Positions 37,501 to 48,808 of a stretch of 64,000 bases of DNA are shown in pieces. This stretch comes from Ceriagrion tenellum (taxonomy: Eukaryota > Arthropoda > Insecta > Odonata > Coenagrionidae). The translations under genes were made by a program, and so were the position numbers. Numbering within the stretch: the first letter of the stretch is position 1; every line of letters starts with the position of its first letter. The stretch spans positions 11,022,749-11,086,748 of the forward strand of contig OY720638.1 of the NCBI GenBank assembly GCA_963169105.1, given 5' to 3'. Below the pieces are notes generated by a model. It was not told the DNA's origin. It did no database searches and saw only the letters and a list, made by a program, of their open reading frames with translations.

Positions 37501-38384
37501 TCGTCTCTCCTAATAATTACTAATCCTCAATATGTTGACATTCACTGTGTCGATGCCGTTTATTGCCTCACTATATCTCCCCTAAAGAGGTCAAAATCGG
37601 TTTACGACGTGCATACATTAAGAAAGGAGTTTTATTTACGATAGGGAGGAGAAAATAACCCGGGCCGAGTCGTAATTCATTTTTCGCTAAGGTAACTTTC
37701 CTTGCTGTAGTTGTCGCTACAAGTCTGCTTTGCATTCACTGAGAGTGACAGTCCCACCGGAGGCGTGTGTATTGCGGGCTGTTCGATTCTCAAATAGAGG
37801 AATCATCTGCAATAACCTCCATTAGCACGGCTAATGATGGTGACATTCGTTTATCACTTTACTCTCCCGCGTTTTGCATACCCACTGTAAGTTTTCGAAT
37901 TATTGAGAGGAGGGGATGGAGTAGCTAATTATTCGGGGTGTAAAGCGAGCGCGAGGAAGGCTCAGAACGACATCGCGTCCTTGGCCATAAAAGGCATGGG
38001 TGGTGTCCAACCAAACACTGCGGATGTTATCCGGGCGGCTGGCCTTTCACCCCCTGTATTGGCTCATCGTTGTTGTATTCGATCGCGAATCTGGCTGTAT
38101 TTTAGATATCCGGTCGATTTTTATGATATAGATTTTTTTATCACAGAACCCAATCACCAAGTCATGAATATGTCGATACATGTTCCTGTGAGATTAATAT
38201 CGGTCACTAATTGCTAATTACTTGTTGATACGTGATGAAATGTGATTTAGGCGTCCGTTTTAGTCTTCCTCGTATGTTGTAGCCCCTTGATTAATTTAGG
38301 AACGGTTATTTTTATTGAATTATCGAAAGTTATTCCCACCAAAATAGTATGGGGGATTAAGGTGGGAGCCCCTAGAGACTCGTA
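37501..38384. other. no gene recognised
   Basis: Noncoding by inspection. A 104-codon + frame at 37903-38217 has no motif, splice context or promoter that would support it. Confidence 0.4.
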
Positions 38385-38715
38385 GGCTACACGCTAGGCT
38401 TAGCTTGCTTGAGAAATTCAGAACTGGTGTGTTTCAGTGCGGCATAGGGGATATTGTCATGACGCCTCACTAAATCTTTAGGTCTGACAGATGCGATAAA
38501 GTAAGAGAGATACAATGCCGAACAGATAGGTACAAAAACTCGTTCTTTCCGCGCACAATAAGCGACCACAATAAAAATGAAGCTCCACTAAATACGCTCC
38601 TATTATACATATCACCATTTCTCCTCCCTATCCCTCACATCTTTACACGGCTGGTGACCTAACACCCCCTGCTACACGCCCATGCGGCGGCTCGCAGGGA
38701 AGTATGTAGATGTAG
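38385..38715 (+). mobile_element. LINE 3' fragment, + strand
   Basis: The segment 38400-38580 is the reverse complement of the LINE relic at 4690-4880 at about 80 percent similarity by eye. It is followed by the family's 3' signature ('ctgctacacgcccatgcggc') and the tail 'gtatgtagatgtag' ending at 38715. It is therefore a + strand, 5'-truncated insertion with no intact frame. Confidence 0.8.
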
Positions 38716-39061
38716 AACTCTTATTGTCAGTCGTCGTGAGCGACGATCGGATCCTCGGAGCCGAAGGCCTCGAGATACGAGTCTCGGCCACAGAGAGACC
38801 CCCTTTCTCTTTGAAAGGGTGAGAAAATCAGTGAGTGTAAAACGTGAAGATTAAAGAGTTTCAATCTCAGAGCGATGGCTTCCGTCAACGATTGATCAGT
38901 AGTTCTCATTGCTGCTGCGCAACGCTCGTGCGATGTCATTCCCATGTACTCAACGTCATGGTATAATTTTAGGGGCGAAAGCTGCAGGTCCGCTGTTAAC
39001 GAATCGGAATCCTTGTCGTAATTTTCTGGATTTAATAGTTGTTCAGTTAGAATTCATTATC

Positions 39062-39545
39062 GAAGATGTTTGACGAGGCGGGAAACTTTCTTCGAGCAGG
39101 CTTCCGTTCGCGTCGATGCGAGCGAGGCGGGGAAAGCCTCGGGGTCTCCTTTTCGGGTCCGATCGGAGCCGCGAACCACTTGTCGGGTGCGCCGCATTGT
39201 TCCTCGCGGCTTTCTCTCCACCGCTTCATCCTCCCCCCCCCCCCGCTCCCCCCACCTCATCAATCCACGCGTCACCTGTTTGGAAATTGTTATCGTCCGT
39301 TGGAGCGGGAAGCAGCGGCCCGCCCTTCGTCCGGCAGTTTGGAACTTGGAAACCGCGAGGCTTCCGTGCAGTGAGGTGTCGCCGTTGATGGCGGACCCGT
39401 GAGCGGCCGGCTCTCGGCGGCGCCTCGCGACCGCATCAAATGGGTCGCCCAAGCTTCGCGGTTCACCACTGTTGGCGTATACGCTCTCTCAGCCCCCTTC
39501 CACCCGCCCCTCGACCTCTTGTTTGCTTGGTTGTGAGTCGTCATT
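39062..39545 (+). promoter_or_regulatory. CpG-rich island
   Basis: Dense CpG block with a C run at 39229-39245. Open frames occur in all + frames and on the minus strand, so none can be chosen. The block ends near 'ggttGTGAGTcg' at 39532, which could be the donor of a noncoding first exon on the + strand. Promoter function is inferred from composition only. Confidence 0.3.
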
Positions 39546-39681
39546 GAGCGTCGTTCAATTTTTCGTTTTATTTCGCTGATAATGTGCGAGAATTTTTTTT
39601 CCTATTAGTTTTGATTATTTTTCGGCTAGAGGAAGCCCTGAGTAACTTAGTACGCGAAATTCATCTGCAAGAAAGCTTTAA

Positions 39682-40234
39682 GGTAGTACGAGCGAAATGT
39701 CATTTTACTTAGAAATCAATGAATTTGGTCTCATTTTAAAGAAAAATAACTCACCTTTCCAATGACACCAAAAATTCTACCCCTTACCTCGTTACTTTTG
39801 GAGATATTTGCCAAAAAATACCAGCCCTTTTTAAATGGGAAACGGTACGTGCATGCACTCCAGAGAGACATTATTTACAAAATGAGGTATCACTAACACT
39901 GAAATGTCGTAAAAAAGCTAACACTCTGCAGTTTGTATGTTTTCTCAACTATATTTGAAAATTAATCATATTGTCACCGCAATTGGTTCTTGGGTATTAC
40001 AAAAAAACCTTCCGTTTTGAAGGAGTTTCAAACGCACCGCGCGAAGAAAATGAGTCGAGTTAAAAGACTTATTAAGATATTTTCATTTAATTACTTACAA
40101 TTTCAGTCGTATAAAACTCTATAATTGCTCCATGAATAATGCAATATTGATGTGTCCTACAGCTGGTGAAATTAAAACGTATATTTCAAATATGGTCTCT
40201 ATAATGACTAGGGAACTATCTCGCTCGCACTACC
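39682..40234 (-). mobile_element. TTAA MITE (copy D), intact ends
   Basis: 553 bp, inverted relative to copies B and C. It is flanked on both sides by TTAA (39678-39681 and 40235-40238), which is the best evidence for a TTAA target duplication in this family. The terminal repeats begin GGTAGTACGAGCGAAAT and end CTCGCTCGCACTACC. The palindromic ATTGC...GCAAT segment is at about 40126-40146. No coding capacity. Confidence 0.92.
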
Positions 40235-40238
40235 TTAA

Positions 40239-41309
40239 TTGGAGGATAGGAGGCGATGTTATTTCAACTGCGATTGCTTTCATGGTTATCATGTATCGCA
40301 AATATAAATACATATTAGGGAGTACCTCATCTGAGAGCATTTTTATTTGTAAGCTTTTGTGATCTCGGCAAAATAGGTGAATTCGTGTTTCGTTTTCGCC
40401 ATAGGCGTTGCAGGAACGTTTATCATCATGTTGAGGTCATTTGATATTTGGCATCTTCGAAGGCACCTGGCGTCTGTTTCTCAGAGTTAATAGTCCACTA
40501 TCAACCGCCCTATTTTGTATTACTTGTGGAATTCTGTTGTTCTAATGTGTACACAAGTCTGTTCTAATAATACACAAGCCCATTTTTTTCAAGACCAAAA
40601 GTTCCAAGTCCATTATACATGTTTCTAATGTCAACTCATAACTACTTCCACATTTTACAACAAATTCACTTTCTCAAACATGCTTAGGAGTTACAAGTGT
40701 TGGTGACTCGTAAGGGAAAATCAGGCAAAACTAACAAGGCCTTCTTGGTGAGTGAATTACAAGTTACAATGACGGACGTGATCTAGGGTACGTATAGCTT
40801 TTATTTGAAGCGTACAATATATTTCGGGAGTTTCTCTTGTCATCGTCCCTGTCTAAGAGTCAGTGCTAGGCTGTTTGGTTTAAGTTAATTCATTAATGTA
40901 CGATTAACCGTAATTTAAGTGCACAATTTATCCAAAAATATCCCAAGCGAGGGCAAGTTATTGGCGAAACTTGGAAGAAAAAGTCGTTTATTCCGCTGCA
41001 TGTAGTGAAGCTGGGACTCGGAAATGGACTTTTTTTCTTGCATGTCTTGCATATCTTGCATGTCAAGACATCATGTTGAGTTGTTTTCATCTATCATACA
41101 ATATTGTTAACGACATAGTAACACGATATTCTCCGAATAATTCCATGGTAAAGTATTTCATTGTGACATGTCGATTTATTACGGAAATTATTCTCTCCAT
41201 GTTCATATTTATATGCACAAAATAATATCTAGATATGAAATGATAAGTATATCATTAAATGCCAATGAATAATAAGTATAACCACGCGCAAAATGTGCAT
41301 ATTTAATTA
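40239..41309. other. no gene recognised
   Basis: AT-rich noncoding DNA without recognisable elements. Confidence 0.4.
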
Positions 41310-41459
41310 TTTTCTCTCGCCCATACAAACATCGTGACTTAAGCCCACAGCCCACGAAATATGAAATAAGACTAGCAATGTTTGTTGGGCTGTGGGTCAC
41401 GGTTAGTTAGTCACGGTTAGTTAGTTTAAGTCACGGTTCTGGTATGGGCGAGAGAAAAG
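41310..41459. repeat. foldback element with a tandem insertion in one arm
   Basis: The left arm 41310-41355 and right arm 41386-41459 share TTTTCTCTCGCCCATAC and AGCCCACAGCCCA blocks in inverted order. The right arm is 28 bases longer because of two tandem copies of TCACGGTTAGTTAG at about 41397-41424, just where the left arm runs uninterrupted. Confidence 0.75.
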
Positions 41460-41694
41460 ACTTTGATAAAGCATTAATACAAACCAGACAACTGAGCACT
41501 GACTGAGCTTAGGTAGGGAAGGTAGCTAGAGAAACTCCGGGAATATATTGTAACCTTCAAATAAAACCTGTGCACTAAAAAATTTGGACTTGATCACATT
41601 CGCCAATTTACTTGTCTATGTTACTTTTATTTGTATCTTATTTATTTTTATGTATTTTAAATTATGAATGATTGCTTAAACTTGTACGAAGCAT

Positions 41695-41740
41695 TCGCTT
41701 AGCGTAGTCGTGCGCAATCGCTTAGCGTAGTCGTGCGCAA
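41695..41740. repeat. 23-bp perfect tandem duplication
   Basis: A 23-base unit beginning TCGCTTAGCGTAG occurs at 41695-41717 and again, without a mismatch, at 41718-41740, followed by the start of a third copy (tcgct). The unit contains the near-palindrome 'cgcttagcg'. Confidence 0.9.
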
Positions 41741-41889
41741 TCGCTAATGGGCGAGCGTGTTCGTCAGCTAACGACTGCTATGAAGCATGTAGGCTATTTT
41801 TCGTGTCTTATTGCAATTACTTTTCGCATTTGATAATAGGGTTTTGTTTGGAGACATTACTTGATATAACGGTGCTAAAGGTTTAGGAA

Positions 41890-42300
41890 AAATGAAACAG
41901 GTGCAGGGCTATTCAATATAAAGTGCCTGCAAGATGGAGGAACTCGAACTCGAGAATGACTGAAATAGAAAGGTAATTCTCGGCAAGGAATGAAAGGATA
42001 GGACCAGAAATAAATGAGTGAGTGAGAAGATTCTCTAGAGTATGGAAGATAGATCGAGTAAGCCGGTTAAAACGGTACGAACAAGTAATGGAAGATTGAT
42101 GATCCTTGCTATGAGCTTGAAATGAATATAGAATCCTAGGGAAACGTGTAACAAGATGGAGGGAATGTTTATGGAAGGACTTAAGTAGCAAAGGTCTTAC
42201 GTGGGACGAGTGCGTGGATAGGAGTGGTGGACACTTTCCGGAAATAGCGACCCCAAATGAAAATGGGCAAAGCTGGGGAATAATGAGAAGAAGAAGACGT
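41890..42300 (+). pseudogene. second LINE type, 3' end
   Basis: The + strand from about 42153 can be read as TRWRECLWKDLSSKGLTW, then DECVDRSGGHFPEIATP, and a stop near 42281. This resembles the basic, Trp-rich C-terminal tail of endonuclease/reverse transcriptase LINEs. It is followed by 'aatgagaagaagaagacg', a simple GAA-type 3' tail. Upstream frames are broken and no catalytic motif is present. It is unrelated to the CR1/L2-like family in this window. The assignment rests on the C-terminal style and tail and is moderate. Confidence 0.45.
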
Positions 42301-42533
42301 TTAGCACCAGAATTGAATGAATGACCAAAAAAGTCTAGCCGAGTGAGAACTGCTACTCAGCTCGCCTCTAGCACATTATAGACTAGATTGTCTTCCTTTT
42401 GGGGCGTTAATGGGGTGGCACGTGCATAATACAAAAAATAGGCTTAGAAAACACCCCATATTAATCAAAACGACAAAATGAATCGCTAGTGTCGTAATTC
42501 AACGTGGACCGCATTGTCCTTCCGCCCTTTTAG

Positions 42534-42594
42534 CGACGACTGTGAAATAATGCTAATGGAGCTCATGGTAAACGGGTACAGCCGTAACAGCTAC
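42534..42594 (+). CDS. candidate 61-nt internal exon
   Basis: A pyrimidine-rich acceptor (TCCTTCCGCCCTTTTAG) ends at 42533 and a consensus donor GTAAGT starts at 42595. The 61 bases between are open in only one phase (one leading base, then DDCEIMLMELMVNGYSRNSY). I do not recognise the peptide. Chance occurrence of such a pair is quite possible in 64 kb, so this is a candidate only. Confidence 0.25.
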
Positions 42595-43465
42595 GTAAGT
42601 GCTAATCCCTATTTTCAAACTCGTTTCGCTGTAATAGAAGTCACCAGTATTTGGTTCCGGTTCTGCCAGCTCGCTTTGTGCGTGCCTTTGAAATCACAGT
42701 TTTAATCTGGTGCGATTGCTTTGTGCGCGTCTGGATGTTCCACTGGTGATTTTGATTCCAATACAAATTTTTCTCAATTTCACTTCCAATCGCTACTTAA
42801 AAACTGTTTCGAATAGGTGGTGGGCCGTGAGGAGGGCTCGGGACTTCGGCTGGTTCCGTCACTCTTACCCTAGTGGGGATCCCGGTGACAGCTTTCTCTT
42901 CAACGCTTTCGAATGAGTGAGCACGATCGAGGGCCATTTGTAGATATTTGTGCTATATATTCTGTACACAGTTTTTCGGGGTGAACTTGGGGCAACGTAC
43001 CATTTCATAGCTGTTTGTTAGCTATTGTGGGAAAGTGAAAGTTGACCGCGACGCGGGAAAACCTCAGGAAATGTTCCGGACGTAAATAGTTTCTTCACTT
43101 TTGGTGACAAATATCAACAGGTATCACCTTTATACTATGTATTGGCGTAATTATAGGAGAAGGTTATATGGGTAATGTTGTCACGGAATAAGATTGTCGT
43201 CATGATGAATGTTTCGTCTTGATTACTCCCTGCTCTATTTCTCTAAGCATCGCATAGAATTTATGTAACCTCGCTAGTATTTTATAATCTGTGCTATAAA
43301 AATTTGTGGGAAAATGGTAATTATAATATTAGTCTGCTCCCCCATATTTCACACAAGTGTAATATTTGCTCGCTCAAACCCCCCCTTGAGTTCAGGGGCT
43401 TGTCAATCATTGTTGAAGTGACTGTCGGAACTCGATTATTGGAATCGGCCTCCTTTTAATTGCAA

Positions 43466-43694
43466 GTGTCCCTCTGGATGAAGAGAATAATTCTAATTAA
43501 AACTTGGCAATGTCCACTGGATCTTATATTGGTACGACGCGTTTCGACGCTTATGCGCCATCATCAGGTACCTGATGCGTCGAAACACGTCGTACCAATA
43601 AAAAAATGCAGTGGATTTTTTATTGGTACGATCGGTTTTTATTGGTTGCCAAGTTTTAATCAGTATTATTCTCTTTATCCAGAGGGACACTTTC
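43466..43694. mobile_element. foldback element with two hammerhead-like motifs
   Basis: The outer arms 43466-43512 and 43648-43694 are inverted repeats of about 46 bp with a few mismatches (outermost block 'gtgtccctctgga' / 'tccagagggacac'). Inside are two facing copies of a GGTAC...GTACC hairpin unit. The minus-strand one (43572-43531) carries a full hammerhead-like core; the + strand one (43567-43596) lacks helix II through a 14-base deletion. The unit is 229 bp without a real gene; the frame at 43460-43879 runs through it by chance. It resembles a miniature Penelope-type terminal repeat. Confidence 0.65.
43531..43572 (-). ncRNA. hammerhead-ribozyme-like motif
   Basis: Minus strand, 5' to 3': helix I strand GGUAC, CUGAUGA (43567-43561), one unpaired U, helix II GGCGC with GCGUC around an AUAA loop, GAAA (43545-43542), minimal helix III AC-GC-GU, cleavage triplet GUC, and helix I strand GUACC. 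Helix I is a perfect 5-bp match. Compared with 17364, helix II differs at several positions but stays paired, which argues for selection on structure in the family. Confidence 0.55.
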
Positions 43695-43899
43695 AATTTA
43701 AAGGTCCCACAACATCACGCCGGGCTTCGTTGAGTTTATTTGTCCCTCTGGATATTTCACTGCTCGCCAGCATTGGTGACCAAATTTGTTTGGGATTAAG
43801 TCTCACGCGTGTATATAATGAAATATTTTCACGACGAATGGCCATTCTCATGTTTTACTCTCGCCACTCCACGGTGTAATTTCTAATGCGGATGGCTGG

Positions 43900-44172
43900 G
43901 GTTGTGTATTGGCCCGCTCGCCTGACCTCTCCTCGTCCCGGGTCCGCAGGGAGGGGACTTTCCGAGGGGAGGTGGGCAAGAGTGGGCTACCGCCGCCGCC
44001 GTCTTGAAAGGCCATTCGCCGTCCGAAAGGCCTTTCGCGGCTGACCTATGGCTGGCCTTGGCTCCAGTGACGTTGACGTGAGATCTTGAGGCGCGGTGCT
44101 TTCTCGCCCCTTGCGACAGGAGTCCGCGGCTGCGGGGCTGCCACGGCCTGGAAGTCCGCGCCCGCTCATATT
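43900..44172. promoter_or_regulatory. GC-rich patch before LINE tail
   Basis: CpG-rich block ending at the LINE tail at 44175. The first 60 bases loosely resemble a SINE tRNA-like head (gttgtgtattggcccgctcgcctgacc...cgggtccgc) without a good B box. No gene could be supported. Confidence 0.25.
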
Positions 44173-44174
44173 GC

Positions 44175-45110
44175 CACCTACGTCTACATATTACCCTGCA
44201 AACCTCCTCGCGGATGTTTGGCAGGGGTTGATTTATCACCGATGTGCACCTTAATGCGAAAGTAACTTTCACCAACTTTTTCTACGTTATTGGAATACTA
44301 CCAATGCTACAGAAACCATTGAAATGATATATAATGCTACCACGTAAACGAGATACAAGAGTCATGCAGGGATCGTGCAAAATGTGATGTTTGTAGTACG
44401 TGGACGATTAAGTAACGAGCATTATGGAGCAAATCAACAAATAAGCCACACTACCTGTCGATTAACCTAATTTAAAGTCTCATTGGCAGCCATTATAGTC
44501 TCTTATCGATGGGGGAAAAAGGACATATTAAAGCCATCTGTTCTGCAGTCTATTTACCCACTTCTCATGTTCTGATCTACCGTAGTATGTTGGGAGTTCG
44601 TAAGATACTAATAACTTCGTCAGAGACTAAACTGGTATTGAATTTACCCAAAAGACTAAGTAGGTACAGATGTAATAGACTGTCTGAAAGCGATTCAAAT
44701 CCCAGGTGTTGCAAAAGGTCAGTAACACTAGCGATACTATCATCACGGCCTTTCGCATATCTTCTCTGCTCGCGTTCTAATTCTGTTTTTAAGCATACCG
44801 AATGAGGACCCCCTAATACTGGCAGCGTATTCCAAGTGGGGTCTTACAAGGGAATCTAGTTTATATCGCCTCTACTGCTTTTAATTTGGCCCCACATCTA
44901 TGTTTCCGGCAATGCTCTTGGATCACGCGCTACGAAATAATACCTAACGACTTAAAATATGTCTCTAATTTCTGCCGTATAACCGTACCTAGTAAATAGT
45001 GGCGGGTTATTATTTCCAGACCCCCGTGAACCCTGAGTGAGACTTTGAGAAGTAGACCTTAACGACCTGTAGTGGGAACTAGCAATTTATAAACCTCCAT
45101 GAAATTGATT
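44175..45110 (-). pseudogene. CR1/L2-like LINE, 3' fragment
   Basis: Minus strand. The 3' tail and signature are at 44175-44245 ('ctacgtctacatattaccct' on the + strand). From about 44515 to 45060 the reverse complement follows the C-terminal third of the reverse transcriptase frame at 23440. The sequences around 44620-44680 and 44770-44850 correspond to the FETDLF and LEYAASIWDP-side regions. Multiple stops and shifts are present. 5'-truncated before the catalytic core. Confidence 0.75.
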
Positions 45111-45838
45111 CTTAATTGATCTCAGGTCGCTGGTAAAGGCGTAGCAAAACTTGGTGGCATGCGCAGGCGGAGAAGCAGCGACGGTGAATCCTGTGTGGTT
45201 GAGCGAGCAGAAATACCGAAGAACTCACTGTAATGTCCAACGGTTCCTTTGTCCCTGCTATCTTGAATTTTCACTCTCTCTGACGTCATACTCTTCAAAA
45301 TAGATTGCAACCAAGTGTCGCCTCGCCTTATGGTTGAGCTAGTTGCCCTCCGGTTTCATCGCCTACAACTTACATGTGATTTCTTTATAATTTAGCAAAT
45401 GCAGACGGGAATTATTCTTTGGTCCAGCAAGAAACTTTCTCGTTCATTCGAAATGTCAGAAGGTGAAAGTGAAGTTGGTCTTCGGCGTTGTTTTCTTTTT
45501 ATTTTCCACGCTCTGAGAAGTATTTTCCGCCGAGTTGAGGACGCTTAATTTTGCAATGGCGTGCGAGCGCTATCGACGCGAGCCTCAAATTGATTGTGCT
45601 CTTTGCAATGATTGCTCTCGACGTGGCGTAATATTTCTTAATCCACCGTTCGGAGTTCAACTACCTGCGTGACAATCTCTCAAAGGATGTTGCTTCTTTA
45701 ATATCCTGGTCGCCAACTCGATTTACTGAAGTCGGTCGTTGATTAGTAGGCGGCGTCGATTGCCGTAATCGTGTGGAAATATAAAACATAGGTGTATATG
45801 CACCCGTGCGAGTGACTTCGCACCACATCATTTGTTAA
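45111..45838. other. no gene recognised
   Basis: Noncoding by inspection; no motif or repeat recognised. Confidence 0.4.
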
Positions 45839-46680
45839 ATGCAATGTTTGGAAATTTGTCTAAGAATTTCGTTTTCGCCATCAGCCCTACAATACTCTCT
45901 CCGTTTGAATAATTTCCTCCGCAATGTCCTGTCCTTGCTTAACCTCTTTTGCTTCTCTTACACTCTGGTGCCGCTTCGTGCATCCCTTTCTTCCTCGGTC
46001 ACCATTCACTCTACTATCATACGAGTGTTCAGTTATTTGGCTCTCATCCACTCTCTCGGCGCGGCCAAATCAACGAAACGCATTCCTGTCATTTATGTCC
46101 ATCACTGGAGCGTCCAACTCTCATTCTTGCGTGGCGCACTCATTCCCAACCATATTCATCCCACTTTTCCCGCGCACACTTCTCAACTAACCCTTTTCCA
46201 CTGCATGTAACTCACTCTTTTAATCATCCTGACATATCCAGATTTCGTTGCCATGTAATGATGTCCGGAGGAGAACTCTTTTGTACACTGCTATGCTCGC
46301 CTCCCTGGGCAAACACATTCCTAATTATGCTCCTCGTACTCTCTACGACTTTCCCGCCGGCATTAGGACGCCTTATAATCTCTTCACCCATGGTTCGTAT
46401 TCATCTAGCTCTAATAACCTTGCTCTTCATATATCCTTTGGTCTTTCGCAAACTTTCGACCAAGACAAACAAAATCGTCTTCTTGTTCAATTACTTTATC
46501 ATATATCCTCATCATACTATCATTCTCATCACTATCTCTGTAAAAACTACTACTTGGATCTTGTACGCATTTATCCTGAAATCAATTCTCCTTTTTGCTG
46601 CATTAGGATCTCCTATAGTTCCAGGGGGCTACAGGAAGCATCACTGCATCATCTGTCTGTAACGGAACTCGCAAATTAAT
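45839..46680 (+). other. pyrimidine-rich stretch with long open frames, function unknown
   Basis: All three + frames are open for long distances (123, 237 and 143 codons), the longest at 45949-46662. The + strand here is strongly C+T rich, which by itself lowers the frequency of TAA, TAG and TGA. The predicted peptides are rich in Leu, Ser, Phe and His, with no recognisable motif, and the frames overlap one another. I regard them as compositional rather than coding. A decayed transposon on the minus strand is an alternative. Confidence 0.4.
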
Positions 46681-46778
46681 ATCACCAACCATTACACCGA
46701 CGCACTTATGCTTAGATCAACTATAAAGAAGTTGGCGGAACTCCAGAAATATATTATGCGCCTAGTTTAAATGCCCAT

Positions 46779-47060
46779 GTAGTTTGGTTCTGATTGTTTG
46801 CTGATTCACTGGAAGAAAATCACGCTGTCTGTAAGTTTTTTTAGTGAATGAAATTCTCTTTTATGATTTGTTAAATAGCCTGATTCGGTGAGCATCGCTC
46901 TTCGCAGCCTAGTAGTCGAGTAGTTTGGTTGTGATTGTTTGCTGATTCACTGGAAGACAATCACGCTGTCTGTAGTTTTTTTAGTGAATGAAATTCTCAT
47001 TGGTGATTTGTTAAATAGCCTGATTCAATGAGCATCGCTCTTCGCAGCCTAGTAGTCGAG
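46779..47060. repeat. 141-bp direct tandem duplication
   Basis: The unit 46779-46919 is repeated at 46920-47060 with only about nine differences (for example ttctg/ttgtg, aagaaaa/aagacaa, one missing A in the 'gtaagttttt' run, ttcggtg/ttcaatg). Each unit starts GTAGTTTGGTT and ends AGTAGTCGA. It is recent enough to align without gaps apart from one base. Confidence 0.95.
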
Positions 47061-47430
47061 GCTCACCCATTTCCCCAACCCTTCTGCAGGAGCACACGAA
47101 TCGTATTTTTGGACGGCGCAGGGGCGTCGAGGGGGGGTTTGGTTTTCTTCCCCAGCGTCTCTGGAGGCGATGGCCACGTGGGGAGTTCTCCCTTCGTCCC
47201 CCCCCCTCCTTCTCGGTGGCGTTTGTCGGTTTGGTCGGCTCCCGCGGCGCAGTGCTCGGTCCCAGGGGAGTCGTCCTCGTGGTGGCGTGCCATGGTTCTC
47301 TCCCCCCTCGACCGCCCCTGCGAACCGATGCCCGAGGAAGGAGAACTATGGCTGCCTTTGAGCCGCGGTCGAAATTCAGACGAGAGTGGCGGCGGGTACA
47401 ATCGGGGTGGAGAAAGCAATCCTGGGTAAA
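47061..47430 (+). promoter_or_regulatory. CpG-rich island with possible exon end
   Basis: CpG-dense block directly after the tandem duplication. A + frame (47028-47429) stays open to TCCTGG|GTAAAA at about 47424, which could be a splice donor, and an in-frame ATG at 47292 would give MVLSPLDRPCEPMPEEGELW and a short continuation. A 129-codon minus frame overlaps it. Promoter and exon are possible, not established. Confidence 0.25.
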
Positions 47431-48808
47431 AATGTCGGCATTCTACGTTCAAAACTTGTGCGCATCATACCTCAAGACTCCTTGACGGTTTTTCAGAATT
47501 GTGGCGTCGTGACTGGAGTTTACTATATTTAGATAGCAAAGTTTTTGTGATTAAGTTGTAAACAACGAGACAAGGAAAATACTTCGGAAAACATTGCCCT
47601 GGATAATGTAGGGATTTGAGGACAACTGTGATACGTAAGCGTAGCATATAGGTTAGAACACCGAGCATCGCCATAATCAAGGAATCACATACGTTTGGGA
47701 AGTAGAATGTCGTTAGCTGTGGTGGAAGGATGGGATCGGTTTAGGACTAGAATAAATACGGGGCTTATCGAGACATGGCCGGGTGTATTAATGGTGTCCT
47801 TGGTTGATCTGGCCTCGTTGAGTGGTAAGTTGAGGTCGGATGGGGAAGCGCGCGTTGGATATAAAGGAATGAATGTGTGTGGAAGAGTGTGAGGGGAAGT
47901 GGTGAACCAATCACATGAATAAACTCGGGGAAGAGGTGTATTTTAAATCTTCGAAAAGAGGTTAGGCAACTCTTGGGGACGACAAATGTGCAAAGTAGCG
48001 TAGGTTGAGGTCTGGAGAATAGAGGTGCATTCTCTGCTGTGAGTGCCCCGTATCGGAAACTGCTTGTCGAATATCAATATTCTCTCGGCCCTGCCAAGTG
48101 AGAAGCACGGTGGGTGGCCGGCCCTTGGGTTGTTCTAGCGAAGCCTGTGCCCGGATGTCGCCGTGCCGCAAGTCCCCTGCTCTGCACCCTGGCGCCACTT
48201 TGATTCTCATCCCGGGATCAATTGGTCAAATCGCTCCCAGTCAATTGATTATTGCCGTCCGCAGTCCGTCTGCGATTTCTGCTGACCCTCTGCGAGCCCT
48301 CTTCGGATGATCTTTGGGTGGGCACAAGGATCTGATCGGGTGCGATGACTGCTCATGTGACTTCGGCGGCTGCGTGAAGAAACTTGCAAAATTTCTAGAT
48401 TCGAGGTTGACGTAAGCGGCAGCTTTCAGCCGACGTGACAGGCGCGATCATTGCCCTTGGCGTTTGGAATGGTTGTCAATGCGCTGAGGGGGAGATATCT
48501 TCCGTTAAGAAAATCGTTTTACTTGATCGGGGTATGACCCGCATGTCTACCAATTGCACCGGATGAGTCGGTCACTTAGACCCCATAAACCGTCATCTCT
48601 CAACGCACTTAAGTTGAATTCCCGCGGATTCCAACCACTCGTGTATTCCTTAGCGTTTAGAGGGGCGGTTATGTAAAAGCGATGGATTATATTGGCTGGC
48701 CCTCGGACTTCAATCGGTATCTCGGGCCGGCCGCAAGTATGTGTTTCTTCGGGCAGCAACCTGTATCTGAACTGTAACCTGCTCTGGCACATGACATCTT
48801 GGGACTAT
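47431..48808. other. no gene recognised
   Basis: Noncoding by inspection. A short 65-codon + frame at 47695-47892 has no recognisable domain or splice context. Confidence 0.4.

Noticed and set aside
43460..43879. 139-codon + frame
   Set aside because: It crosses a complete foldback element and has no recognisable domain.
45949..46662. 237-codon + strand frame
   Set aside because: All three + frames are open here because the strand is pyrimidine-rich. The peptide shows no motif and the overlapping frames compete.
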